A DNA stretch of 10,493 nucleotides from an uncultured Eubacterium sp. (GCA_947653505.1 CANTHI010000080.1:1-10493); one strand, 5' to 3'; positions 1-7,352 are shown, counted from the stretch's first letter. Notes: a model not told the origin generated them from the sequence alone. Program-made: numbers and translations.

Positions 1-139
1 TCCGGTACCACAGACTGGATGCAGAATACTTAGAACTTCTTGCATTCTGTAAAAGCCACAGGCAGACAGTTCACCGCCTCCCATCCGGCGTCCGCATAGC
101 CAGAATGTAACATTTTTATGTAAATTGTTGCAGTTCCTC
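1..139. other. Unassigned edge sequence
   Basis: This stretch is downstream of the recombinase remnant on the minus strand and reaches the window edge. All minus-strand frames following the remnant's stop were read by eye. None continues the serine recombinase fold recognisably, and no long frame, RNA gene or clear terminator was seen. It may be decayed recombinase DNA or plain intergenic sequence. Confidence 0.4.
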
Positions 140-232
140 TTAGATTACATTGTCTGACTGTATAGCTGCTATTCGATGGTCTTTATTCTGATCTGCGTTC
201 GAAACGCAGTTATATCCGTATGTGCGGTTCAT
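140..232 (-). pseudogene. Serine recombinase N-terminal remnant (30 codons)
   Basis: The minus-strand frame starts at the ATG at 232-230 and stops with TAA at 142-140, giving 30 residues that begin MNRTYGYNCVSNADQNKD. Resolvase/invertase-type serine recombinases typically begin with a motif of the form YGYxRVSxxDQNxDRQ, in which the Ser is the nucleophile and the preceding Arg is needed for catalysis. Here Tyr-Gly-Tyr, Val-Ser, Asp-Gln-Asn and Asp are kept, but the Arg is Cys and the later Arg-Gln is His-Arg. The rest of the ~180-200 residue protein is absent, so no active enzyme can be made. The Shine-Dalgarno GGAAGGAGG (248-240) is 7 nt from the ATG and unusually strong for a dead gene. The frame is open further upstream, to about 481, but that extension is AT-rich, leucine/phenylalanine-rich and looks like chance. 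The alternative is a real 30-residue peptide derived from the recombinase. The homology call is by eye. Confidence 0.6.
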
Positions 233-308
233 GTGCGTGCCTCCTTCCATAATAAATTTTCTATAAAAGCTGTAAGAAGACTTAAAAACAAATGTGCTTA
301 AAAATATA

Positions 309-337
309 TTTGTAAAAATGTAAAATATTATTGACAA
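309..337 (-). promoter_or_regulatory. Possible divergent promoter for the recombinase remnant
   Basis: On the minus strand TTGTCA (337-332) is followed after 17 nt by TACAAA (314-309), a 5/6 match to the -35 box and 4/6 to the -10 box. Its -35 box overlaps that of the strong plus-strand promoter. The region is very AT-rich, so chance matches are likely, and the call is weak. Confidence 0.25.
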
Positions 338-359
338 AATGAATAAAAAAGTATATATT
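331..359 (+). promoter_or_regulatory. Sigma-A promoter of the membrane protein/HTH operon
   Basis: A perfect -35 box TTGACA (331-336) is separated by exactly 17 nt from TATATT (354-359), a 5/6 -10 box. Transcription would start near 366 and give a leader of about 160 nt before the ATG at 529. That leader contains a nested hairpin and a tandem duplication, so post-initiation control is plausible. Confidence 0.75.
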
Positions 360-382
360 GAATACAGAAAGCAAAACAAGGA

Positions 383-433
383 TTCCGAAAGCAGGGTTTT
401 GTGAAAATAATTTTCCCAACAAAAGTTTCGGAA
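383..433 (+). other. Nested stem-loop in the operon leader
   Basis: TTCCGAAA (383-390) is perfectly complementary to TTTCGGAA (426-433). Inside it TTTTGT (397-402) pairs with ACAAAA (419-424), and GAAAA with TTTTC can close the top. The structure begins about 15 nt after the predicted transcription start. It is not followed by a T-run, so it is not an ordinary terminator. It may stabilise the mRNA or expose or hide the downstream start region. No known riboswitch class was recognised. Confidence 0.5.
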
Positions 434-540
434 CGAATGCTTTAGAAAGCGGAAGAATGATGTATAAATCAGAATTTCCACAACAAAGATTTTGGGACCA
501 ATACTTTTAAAAAGAGGAGGAATGATGTATGAATCAGAAT
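417..540 (+). repeat. ~64-bp imperfect tandem duplication spanning the start region
   Basis: Copy 1 (417-475) and copy 2 (481-540) align at about 49 of 60 positions with one single-base insertion in copy 2. Both start with CAACAAA and end with AATGATGTAT(A/G)AATCAGAAT. Copy 2 holds the true Shine-Dalgarno AGGAGG (515-520) and the ATG of the membrane protein gene. In copy 1 the equivalent site has decayed to CGGAAG, and the codon matching the used ATG has become ATA. Copy 1 still opens a 17-codon frame from 457 that stops with TAA at 508-510, just before the real Shine-Dalgarno. It could act as an upstream ORF, or it may simply be a relic of duplication. Confidence 0.65.
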
Positions 541-1074
541 ACAGTAATCAGGATGGGATTTCTGGCAGGGATGCTGTCTGGTTTACTTGTGGTGGTACTG
601 CTTTTAAAGCTGATGAGAAAAGACGGGTCTTTAAAATGCAAATATGATGAGCGCCAGCAGCTTGTCCGTGGCCGTGGATTTCAATATGGTTTCTTTGGAT
701 GGATGATATACGACGGAGTCTGTATACTGACCGATATCGGATTTGAGGTACATCTTATGGATCTGTCCATGACACTGTTTAGCGGGATGATGGTTGGAAC
801 TGTGATTTATGTATCTTACAGTGTCTGGCATGACGGATATTTTTCCCTGAATCTGAATCCGCGGCGGCTGATGTCCATGCTGGGGGCGATGACGGTGCTG
901 AATATTTCCTGCGCGGCTGTCAGAATACACAGCGGGTTGCTGGAGCAGGGAGTGCTTACCTTTTTTAATGGGTCAAATCTATTGATGGCTGTGGCATCTT
1001 TGCTTCTTTTGGGCGTGATGTTCGCAAAATGGTTCAAAGACCGCAGCAATCCGGATAAAGGGCAGGAATTATGA
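529..1074 (+). CDS. Five-helix membrane protein of unknown function
   Basis: This 181-residue protein is predominantly hydrophobic, with likely membrane helices near residues 8-28, 52-70, 80-100, 115-132 and 148-168. A charged loop after helix 1 contains KYDERQQLVRGRG (38-50). A conserved Asp-Glu-Arg followed by basic residues at this spot is seen in small uncharacterised Firmicute membrane proteins encoded beside short Cro/CI-type regulators (DUF2178-like). I infer membership of that broad group but not a function. Three in-frame or near ATGs exist (522, 525, 529). The one at 529 is chosen because AGGAGG (515-520) lies 8 nt upstream and it gives the long frame. The stop overlaps the ATG of the next gene in the sequence ATGA, so the two are translationally coupled and the HTH protein probably works with or regulates this gene. 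No catalytic motif is visible. Confidence 0.8.
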   Translation: MNQNTVIRMGFLAGMLSGLLVVVLLLKLMRKDGSLKCKYDERQQLVRGRGFQYGFFGWMIYDGVCILTDIGFEVHLMDLSMTLFSGMMVGTVIYVSYSVWHDGYFSLNLNPRRLMSMLGAMTVLNISCAAVRIHSGLLEQGVLTFFNGSNLLMAVASLLLLGVMFAKWFKDRSNPDKGQEL

Positions 1075-1265
1075 AGAATCTGAGATTAAAGTCAGCCAGA
1101 GCGGCAAAGGATTTGTCCCAGCAGGAGCTGGCAGATCTGGTCGGGGTCTCCCGACAGACAGTCAGCGCAATAGAAAAGGGAGATTATAATCCTACCATAC
1201 GGCTGTGTATTTCGATCTGCCGGACACTGGGGAAGACACTGGATGAGCTGTTTTGGGAAGATTAA
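1071..1265 (+). CDS. Small Cro/CI-family (XRE) transcriptional regulator
   Basis: The 64-residue protein is almost entirely one helix-turn-helix domain. LSQQELADLVGVSRQTVSAIEKGDYNPT (about residues 15-42) contains the classic scaffold of helix 2, turn and recognition helix, and it ends in LGKTLDELFWED. It belongs to the very short YgzD/YozG-like group common in Firmicutes, which consists of a DNA-binding domain and no ligand-binding domain. It overlaps the upstream membrane protein gene by 4 nt, with an AGGAA-type ribosome site inside that gene's end. In such pairs the regulator commonly controls its own operon and the membrane protein may modulate it. That is inference here. Its operator was not identified, although the structured and duplicated leader of the operon is a natural place to look. 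Confidence 0.9.
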   Translation: MKNLRLKSARAAKDLSQQELADLVGVSRQTVSAIEKGDYNPTIRLCISICRTLGKTLDELFWED

Positions 1266-1330
1266 GATTTCACATATTGGTTATGCGGACGCCAGCATAT
1301 CGCTGCTTAATTGGTGAAGTTTTCATATTT
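1266..1330 (+). terminator. Possible weak terminator after the HTH gene
   Basis: TTCAC (1270-1274) can pair with GTGAA (1314-1318), enclosing TATGC/GCATA (1282-1286/1295-1299). The closing arm is followed by GTTTTCATATTTATATT, which is T-rich. The stem is short and interrupted, so termination is only a possibility. The strong carB promoter lies immediately downstream. Confidence 0.25.
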
Positions 1331-1333
1331 ATA

Positions 1334-1362
1334 TTGCCAACCGGACAATTTTCCAGTAAAAT
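1334..1362 (+). promoter_or_regulatory. Sigma-A promoter of carB
   Basis: TTGCCA (1334-1339) and TAAAAT (1357-1362) are separated by 17 nt, and each is a 5/6 match to consensus. Transcription would begin near 1369, leaving a leader of about 50 nt. That is too short for a PyrR attenuator or T-box, and none is visible. No convincing ARG box could be defined by eye. Confidence 0.6.
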
Positions 1363-1419
1363 AAAAGATCAGTACAGTGAAATTTTCAATATCTATTGAT
1401 ACCAACAGGAGGAATCAGA

Positions 1420-4400
1420 ATGTCTCAGAGAAAAGATATCCATAAAGTACTGATCATAGGCTCCGGACCGATAGTAATCGGGCAGGCGTGTGAGTTTGAC
1501 TATTCCGGTACGCAGGCGTGCAAGGCACTGCGGAGTCTTGGTTATGAAATTGTACTGGTCAATTCCAATCCGGCTACGATCATGACAGATCCGGAAACGG
1601 CAGATGTTACGTATATCGAACCGCTGAACGCAGAGCGTATGGAGCAGATTATCGCAAAAGAACGCCCGGATGCGCTGTTGCCGAATCTGGGCGGGCAGTC
1701 CGGACTGAATCTTTGCGCGGAGCTGGCAAAGAACGGCGTACTGGAAAAATATCAGGTACAGGTCATCGGGGTACAGGTCGATGCCATAGAGCGTGGGGAA
1801 GACCGGATTGCATTTAAGAAGACGATGGACAGTCTTGGCATTGAGATGGCAAGAAGTGAGGTTGCCTATTCCGTAGAAGAGGCGATGCAGATCGCAGACC
1901 AGCTCGGTTATCCGGTCGTGCTGCGTCCGGCGTATACGATGGGCGGAGCAGGCGGCGGGCTCGTGTATAATGTAGAGGAATTAAAGACCGTATGTGCCAG
2001 AGGGCTGCAGGCCAGTCTTGTCGGGCAGGTGCTTGTAGAGGAGTCGATTCTGGGCTGGGAAGAGCTGGAGCTGGAGGTCGTCCGTGACGCGGATAACAAT
2101 ATGATAACGGTCTGCTTTATAGAAAATATTGACCCTCTTGGTGTGCATACCGGAGATTCTTTCTGTTCAGCTCCGATGCTGACCATATCTGAAGAAGTGC
2201 AGAAGCGTCTGCAGGAAAAATCGTATCGGATCGTGGAGTCTATTCAGGTGATCGGCGGCACAAATGTACAGTGGGCGCATGATCCAAAGACGGACCGCGA
2301 TATTGTCATTGAAATTAATCCCAGAACGTCACGTTCTTCCGCGCTGGCGTCCAAAGCAACCGGATTTCCGATCGCACTGGTATCCGCGATGCTGGCAACC
2401 GGACTGACACTTGCGGAAATTCCATGCGGCAAATATGGCACACTGGACCGCTATGTGCCGGATGGAGATTATGTTGTAATTAAATTTGCACGATGGGCAT
2501 TTGAAAAGTTTAAAGGTGTCGAAGATAAGCTCGGTACGCAGATGCGTGCGGTGGGCGAGGTTATGAGTATCGGCAAGACGTTTAAAGAAGCGTTTCAGAA
2601 GGCGATCCGCAGTCTGGAAACCGGCCGGTATGGACTCGGGCATGCAAAAGATTTTGACAGGAAATCAAAAGAAGAATTATTAAAGCTGCTAATTACGCCT
2701 TCCAGCGAGCGTTATTTTATTATATACGAAGCACTGCGCAAAGGGGCGTCAGTAGAAGAGATCCATGAAATCACAAAAGTAAAGCATTATTTTCTGGAAC
2801 AGATGAAAGAGCTGACAGAGGAAGAAGAAGCGCTTGCGGCAGACAAAGGACAGCTGCCGGAGGATCAGGCTCTGATCAGCGCGAAAAAACATGGATTCTC
2901 AGATAAATATTTAAGCCAGATTTTAGAAGTTCCGGAAGAAGAGATCCGAAACCGCCGGATTGCGCTTGGCGCAGAAGAGGCATGGGAAGGCGTACATGTC
3001 AGCGGAACAAAAGACAGCGCGTATTATTATTCCACTTATAACGCAGAAGATAAAAATCCGGTGACGCAGGATAAGCCGAAGATCATGATACTCGGAGGAG
3101 GGCCAAACCGGATCGGGCAGGGGATTGAGTTTGACTATTGCTGTGTACATGCGTCCCTGGCATTGAAAAAGCTTGGATTTGAGACGATTATAGTCAACTG
3201 TAATCCGGAGACGGTATCGACGGATTATGATACGTCTGACAAGCTGTATTTCGAACCTCTGACGCTGGAGGATGTACTGAGCATTTATAAAAAGGAACAG
3301 CCAGTCGGCGTGATCGCGCAGTTTGGCGGGCAGACGCCGCTGAATCTGGCGGCAGATCTGGAAAAGAACGGAGTAAAGATATTAGGCACATCGCCATCTG
3401 TGATCGATCTGGCAGAAGACCGCGACCAGTTCCGTGCGATGATGGAAAAGCTGGATATTCCAATGCCGGAGTCGGGTATGGCGGTCAATGTAGAGGAAGC
3501 GCTGCAGATCGCAGACCAGATCGGGTATCCGGTTATGGTACGGCCTTCTTATGTACTGGGCGGAAGAGGTATGGAGATCGTGTATGATGCCGAAAGCATG
3601 ACCGGATATATGAACGCGGCAGTCGGCGTCACACCGGACCGGCCGATACTGATTGACCGTTTTCTCGGACATGCGACAGAATGTGAGGCAGACGCGATCA
3701 GCGACGGCACACATGCGTTTGTCCCGGCAGTGATGGAGCATATTGAGCTGGCAGGTGTGCATTCCGGAGACTCCGCGTGCATTATTCCGTCAAAGCATAT
3801 TTCAGAAGAAAATGTAAAGACGATTAAAGAATATACGAGAAAGATCGCAGAGGAAATGCATGTGCAGGGACTGATGAATATGCAGTATGCGATTGAAAAA
3901 GGAAAAGTATTCGTACTGGAAGCGAATCCGCGTGCGTCCCGTACCGTACCTCTGGTATCGAAGGTTTGCAATATCCGTATGGTTCCGCTGGCAATTGAAA
4001 TTGTGACCGCAGAGCTTACCGGAAGGCCGTCGCCGGTGCCGCAGTTAAAGGAGCGCGATATTCCGTATTACGGGGTGAAAGAGGCAGTGTTCCCGTTTAA
4101 TATGTTTCAGGAGGTAGACCCGGTACTGGGACCGGAAATGCGTTCCACCGGTGAAGTGCTCGGGCTGTCGGCTTCTTATGGCGAGGCTTTTTACAAAGCG
4201 CAGGAAGCGACACAGTTAAAGCTGCCGCTGGAGGGAACGGTGCTCATTTCTGTCAGTGACAGGGATAAGCCGGAGGTGGCAGAGGTAGCCAGAGAGTTTG
4301 CGAAAGCGGGATTTCATATTATTGCTTCGAAAAATACGTGCAGGCTGATCCGCGAATCCGGCACCGAAGCTGAGATGGTATATAAGCTGCACGAAGGAAG

Positions 4401-4656
4401 GCCGGATATGCGGGATCTGATTACAAATGGAAAGATCGATTTAATTATTAATACACCAGTCGGGCAGGAGCGTCATGCAGATGACAGCTATCTGCGCAAG
4501 GCAGCCATTAAAAAGAAAGTGCCATATATGACGACGATGGCAGCTGCAAAAGCAACTGTCAGCGGGATTCTTTCCCTGAAAAAGCATGGCAGCAGTGAAG
4601 TGCAGTCTTTGCAGAAGCTGCATGGTATGATGGCGGATGACAGTGTAAAAGGTTAA
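1420..4656 (+). CDS. carB: Carbamoyl-phosphate synthase, large subunit
   Basis: The large (synthetase) subunit makes carbamoyl phosphate from ammonia (channelled from glutamine by the small subunit CarA), bicarbonate and two ATP, feeding arginine and pyrimidine synthesis in the cytoplasm. The 1078-residue length is normal. The two homologous halves are clear. Half 1 has IIGSGPIVIGQACEFDYSG near residue 13, ATP-grasp glycines GGAGGG, and EINPRTSRSSALASKATG. Half 2 starts near residue 554 with ILGGGPNRIGQGIEFDY, followed by RPSYVLGGRG and EANPRASRTVPLVSK. A C-terminal MGS-like allosteric domain runs from about residue 940 (GTVLISVSDRDK). The frame is open from a TTG at 1396, but the ATG at 1420 is chosen: AGGAGG (1407-1412) lies 7 nt upstream and the protein then starts MSQRKDIHKVLIIG as expected. 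In half 2, VSKVCNIRMVPLAIEIVTAELTG differs from the usual VSKATG context. carA is not adjacent. Confidence 0.97.
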   Translation: MSQRKDIHKVLIIGSGPIVIGQACEFDYSGTQACKALRSLGYEIVLVNSNPATIMTDPETADVTYIEPLNAERMEQIIAKERPDALLPNLGGQSGLNLCAELAKNGVLEKYQVQVIGVQVDAIERGEDRIAFKKTMDSLGIEMARSEVAYSVEEAMQIADQLGYPVVLRPAYTMGGAGGGLVYNVEELKTVCARGLQASLVGQVLVEESILGWEELELEVVRDADNNMITVCFIENIDPLGVHTGDSFCSAPMLTISEEVQKRLQEKSYRIVESIQVIGGTNVQWAHDPKTDRDIVIEINPRTSRSSALASKATGFPIALVSAMLATGLTLAEIPCGKYGTLDRYVPDGDYVVIKFARWAFEKFKGVEDKLGTQMRAVGEVMSIGKTFKEAFQKAIRSLETGRYGLGHAKDFDRKSKEELLKLLITPSSERYFIIYEALRKGASVEEIHEITKVKHYFLEQMKELTEEEEALAADKGQLPEDQALISAKKHGFSDKYLSQILEVPEEEIRNRRIALGAEEAWEGVHVSGTKDSAYYYSTYNAEDKNPVTQDKPKIMILGGGPNRIGQGIEFDYCCVHASLALKKLGFETIIVNCNPETVSTDYDTSDKLYFEPLTLEDVLSIYKKEQPVGVIAQFGGQTPLNLAADLEKNGVKILGTSPSVIDLAEDRDQFRAMMEKLDIPMPESGMAVNVEEALQIADQIGYPVMVRPSYVLGGRGMEIVYDAESMTGYMNAAVGVTPDRPILIDRFLGHATECEADAISDGTHAFVPAVMEHIELAGVHSGDSACIIPSKHISEENVKTIKEYTRKIAEEMHVQGLMNMQYAIEKGKVFVLEANPRASRTVPLVSKVCNIRMVPLAIEIVTAELTGRPSPVPQLKERDIPYYGVKEAVFPFNMFQEVDPVLGPEMRSTGEVLGLSASYGEAFYKAQEATQLKLPLEGTVLISVSDRDKPEVAEVAREFAKAGFHIIASKNTCRLIRESGTEAEMVYKLHEGRPDMRDLITNGKIDLIINTPVGQERHADDSYLRKAAIKKKVPYMTTMAAAKATVSGILSLKKHGSSEVQSLQKLHGMMADDSVKG

Positions 4657-4704
4657 GTATGAAGGAAATTAAGAGTTCCTATTCATAGCTGCATCATATG
4701 TTAT

Positions 4705-4747
4705 AAGGCGTCTGTTTTCAGATATAGAGACTGCAGGCAGACGCTTT
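4705..4747 (+). terminator. Hairpin between carB and the M13 gene, probable terminator
   Basis: AAGGCGTCTG (4705-4714) pairs with CAGACGCTTT (4738-4747) over 10 positions including one G-T, with a loop of 23 nt that can itself pair CAG with CTG. It lies 48 nt after the carB stop. Only three Ts follow directly, within the arm, and then an A/T-rich tract, so it is weaker than a classic intrinsic terminator. A second imperfect arm pair (TATGAAGGAA with TTCCTATTCATA, 4658-4687) lies just upstream. Confidence 0.45.
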
Positions 4748-4774
4748 AAATAAATAAAAAGAAAGGACAAAACA

Positions 4775-7267
4775 ATGAAAAAACGAAACAGAATGCTGTC
4801 GCTTCTGCTGGCAGCGCTGCTTGTATTTCCGGCGGCACCGTTCCATGCGGTACCTGCAGACGGTACGGTGGCGGTTACGGCAGAGGCTGCAGTTCAGAAA
4901 GCAGAAATTACAAACGTAGCGACCAAAACGCTGACGCTGGAAAAAGGGGAGACGTTCCAGCTGAAAGCAAGCCGTTCGGATGTAACGTGGAAAAGCAGTA
5001 ATCCGAAAGCCGTTACCGTGAGCAAAACCGGAAAGCTGAAAGCAGTGAAAAAGGGAACAGCAAAGATTACGGTAAAGGCAGGAAAGAAAAAAGATTCCAT
5101 ACAGGTGACTGTAGGCACAAAGGTGGCAGATGTTCATGTCGTGAAGTCTGCCGTTGCCCTGCCGGTCGGCGCGAAATCTACGATCAAACCGGATGTATCT
5201 CCGGCAGATGCCTCGAATCTGGCAGTCACTTACAAGTCTGCGGATCCAAAGACGGCCTCCGTATCGGAAAAAGGAGTCGTAACGGCAAAAAAAGCCGGCA
5301 GGACTAAAATCACGGTAAAGGCGGCGGACGGTTCCAAAAAGAAAGAAATCGTTACCGTTACCGTGCGTGATACAGACAGCGCGCTGCGTCTGGAGGATGA
5401 TTTTTTCCAGACAGTCAATGCTTCTTTGCTAAATGAGCATGCGCTCGGGGAAAATCAGAACCAGTGGAGCAACTTTTATGAGCTGCAGACAGCTGTTACG
5501 AAAAATCTTAGCGGAATCATTGATGAACTGGTTGCCGCAAAGGATCAGTATGCGCAGGGAAGCATCGAGCAGAAAATTATTGATTTTTATCTGCTTGCCA
5601 GCGACACACAGGCCAGAGATCAGGCAGGCGTTGAGCCGTTAAGGCCATATCTGGACAAGATTGATCAGGCGCAGACAGTCGCGGAATTTGTGGATGTGCT
5701 TGCAGAGCTTGCAAAATCCGGAATGTCAGGCCTTCTGACGTTTAACGTATCAATGGACACACTGGACAGCAGTAAATATGTGCTCGTTAATAAAGGCCCG
5801 GCTTATGCGGTTATGAAAGATTACATGACCGGGGAGGAAAATAAGCCGGTTCAGGATGCGTTTAAAGAATTTATCCGGCAGATGTTTGTTCTTGCGGGTG
5901 AGAGTGAGCAGAATGCTTCCCAGATTGCAGAGCAGGTGTTCGCGCTCCAGAAAGATTTTGCGTTAACCGGAGCAGGTACAGAGGATATCTACAATGTAGA
6001 AAAATACTACAATCCGTATACAAAAGAGCAGCTTGCCAGCCTGTACAGCAATTGTGATATTATAGGATTTTTAGAGAAAACAGGTATCACCCGTTTTGAT
6101 ACGTGTATTGTACAGGAAGTGGAAAACGTAAAGAAAGCAAACAGCTATCTGACGCAGGAAAATCTGGAGCTTTTGAAAAACAATGAAAAATTTCTGCTCT
6201 ATATGCAATGTGCGGAACTGCTGACAAGCGCGCATCAGCAGGCTGTTTTGGACTACAACACAAAGATCGTGGGAGCGTCTGAGAAAAAGAGCAGTGATAC
6301 AATCGCAAAAGAACTCACACAGTCCATGTTTACCTGGGAATTTGGCAAATTATATACCGACCGGTATTTTTCAGAAGAAAGCAAAAAGGAAGTAGAAGAA
6401 ATTACAAAGCAGCTGATTCAGACCTTCCGTGGCAGAATCCAGAAAATTGACTGGCTTTCCGATGCGACTAAGCAGGAAGCGGTTAAAAAGCTGGATGCGA
6501 TGAAGATCAAAATCGGCTATCCGGACAAATGGCCTTCCTATTATGATAATTTGCCGATTGACGCGTCGAAAAGCCTGATTGATAATGTATTGCATGTCAA
6601 AGAAGCGTTAAACGCAATGGCACAGGAGCTGCTGGACCAGGGAGTAGACAAGGAAGAGTGGATCACCGCTCCGCAGGTTGTAAATGCGTTTTATAATCCG
6701 CAGGCAAATGATATCACATTTCCGGCAGCAATTTTACAGGCTCCGTTTTATGATAAAAATGCGGATGCCGCACAGAATCTGGGCGGAATTGGTACGGTTA
6801 TCGGACATGAGATCACCCATGCATTTGATACGAACGGTGCAGGATATGATGAAAACGGGAACTACAGAAACTGGTGGACAGAGGAAGATCTGAAACAGTT
6901 TACGGCGAGAGCACAGAAAGTAAAAGATTATTACAACAGTATCGAGGTCGCAAACGGTCTGTTCCAGAACGGAGACCAGACAGTCACAGAAAACATTGCG
7001 GATCTGGGCGGTATGGCATGTGTGCTGGAGATTATTGGAGATGATAAGGAAGCGCAGCGCAAAGCATTTGAAAACAACGCAAAGATCTGGGCAGCCAATC
7101 AGTCTGAACAGTATCGTGATTATCTGCTGGTTGCGGATGTGCATTCCCTGAATAAAGTCCGTGTGAATGCGGTGCTGCCGTTGTTTGAGCAGTTCTATGA
7201 GGTATATGGAATCACGGAACAGGATGCCATGTATGTAGCTCCAAAAGACAGGGTACAGGTCTGGTAA
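4775..7267 (+). CDS. Secreted M13-family zinc metallopeptidase with two Big_2 domains
   Basis: This 830-residue protein has a basic N-terminus and hydrophobic stretch (MKKRNRMLSLLLAALLVFPAAP) typical of a Sec signal peptide, so it should act outside the cell. Two lysine-rich bacterial Ig-like (Big_2) domains follow at about residues 45-113 and 119-197, each with a WKSSNPK/YKSADPK-type core. The neprilysin/PepO-like region starts near 205 (LEDDFFQTVNASLL). Catalytic elements are complete: NAFYNP and FPAAILQAPFYD precede the zinc motif HEITH (H678, E679, H682), and ENIAD supplies E739 as third ligand. The C-terminus (VNAVLPLFEQFYEVYG...APKDRVQVW) is typical of family M13. Ordinary PepO proteins are about 630 residues, so the extra length is the Ig-like region, probably for cell-wall or carbohydrate attachment. 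No LPXTG motif or lipobox is seen. AAAGGA (4762-4767) lies 7 nt before the ATG. The substrate is presumably oligopeptides. Confidence 0.95.
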   Translation: MKKRNRMLSLLLAALLVFPAAPFHAVPADGTVAVTAEAAVQKAEITNVATKTLTLEKGETFQLKASRSDVTWKSSNPKAVTVSKTGKLKAVKKGTAKITVKAGKKKDSIQVTVGTKVADVHVVKSAVALPVGAKSTIKPDVSPADASNLAVTYKSADPKTASVSEKGVVTAKKAGRTKITVKAADGSKKKEIVTVTVRDTDSALRLEDDFFQTVNASLLNEHALGENQNQWSNFYELQTAVTKNLSGIIDELVAAKDQYAQGSIEQKIIDFYLLASDTQARDQAGVEPLRPYLDKIDQAQTVAEFVDVLAELAKSGMSGLLTFNVSMDTLDSSKYVLVNKGPAYAVMKDYMTGEENKPVQDAFKEFIRQMFVLAGESEQNASQIAEQVFALQKDFALTGAGTEDIYNVEKYYNPYTKEQLASLYSNCDIIGFLEKTGITRFDTCIVQEVENVKKANSYLTQENLELLKNNEKFLLYMQCAELLTSAHQQAVLDYNTKIVGASEKKSSDTIAKELTQSMFTWEFGKLYTDRYFSEESKKEVEEITKQLIQTFRGRIQKIDWLSDATKQEAVKKLDAMKIKIGYPDKWPSYYDNLPIDASKSLIDNVLHVKEALNAMAQELLDQGVDKEEWITAPQVVNAFYNPQANDITFPAAILQAPFYDKNADAAQNLGGIGTVIGHEITHAFDTNGAGYDENGNYRNWWTEEDLKQFTARAQKVKDYYNSIEVANGLFQNGDQTVTENIADLGGMACVLEIIGDDKEAQRKAFENNAKIWAANQSEQYRDYLLVADVHSLNKVRVNAVLPLFEQFYEVYGITEQDAMYVAPKDRVQVW

Positions 7268-7282
7268 GAAAAACAGAAACAG

Positions 7283-7352
7283 GAATAGCAGGGCTGATGG
7301 ACCGTCCGTATCAGATGTTGTATGGACGGTCCCATATCAGTACCTGCTATTC
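7283..7352. terminator. Large bidirectional hairpin between convergent genes
   Basis: GAATAGCAGG (7283-7292) pairs with CCTGCTATTC (7343-7352), CTGAT with ATCAG, and GGACCGTCC (7299-7307) with GGACGGTCC (7324-7332). This gives about 24 base pairs in one interrupted stem. It starts 15 nt after the M13 gene's stop. On the minus strand it is followed by CTGTTTCTGTTTTTC, a good T-tract, so it should end the histidine kinase operon. On the plus strand the following T-tract is poorer. The kinase stop codon (7349-7347) lies inside one arm. Confidence 0.75.

Noticed and set aside
140..481. Full 113-codon minus-strand reading frame
   Set aside because: Everything upstream of the ATG at 232 is AT-rich Phe/Leu/Tyr/Ser translation without a ribosome site and runs across the plus-strand promoter and leader. 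Only the 30-codon 3' part has a Shine-Dalgarno and a recognisable motif.
87..1293. 12-nt inverted match (GGCGTCCGCATA at 87-98, complement at 1282-1293)
   Set aside because: A 12-base match between strands is expected a few times by chance in a window this size, and no flanking similarity was seen.
1396..1419. Upstream TTG start for carB
   Set aside because: It would lie upstream of the AGGAGG at 1407-1412 and encode part of the ribosome site. The ATG at 1420 has correct spacing and the expected CarB N-terminus.
1908..3971. Several minus-strand frames of 60-140 codons within carB, with similar ones opposite the M13 gene
   Set aside because: They lie opposite strongly conserved coding sequence, lack ribosome sites and have no recognisable motifs, so they are shadows of the real genes.
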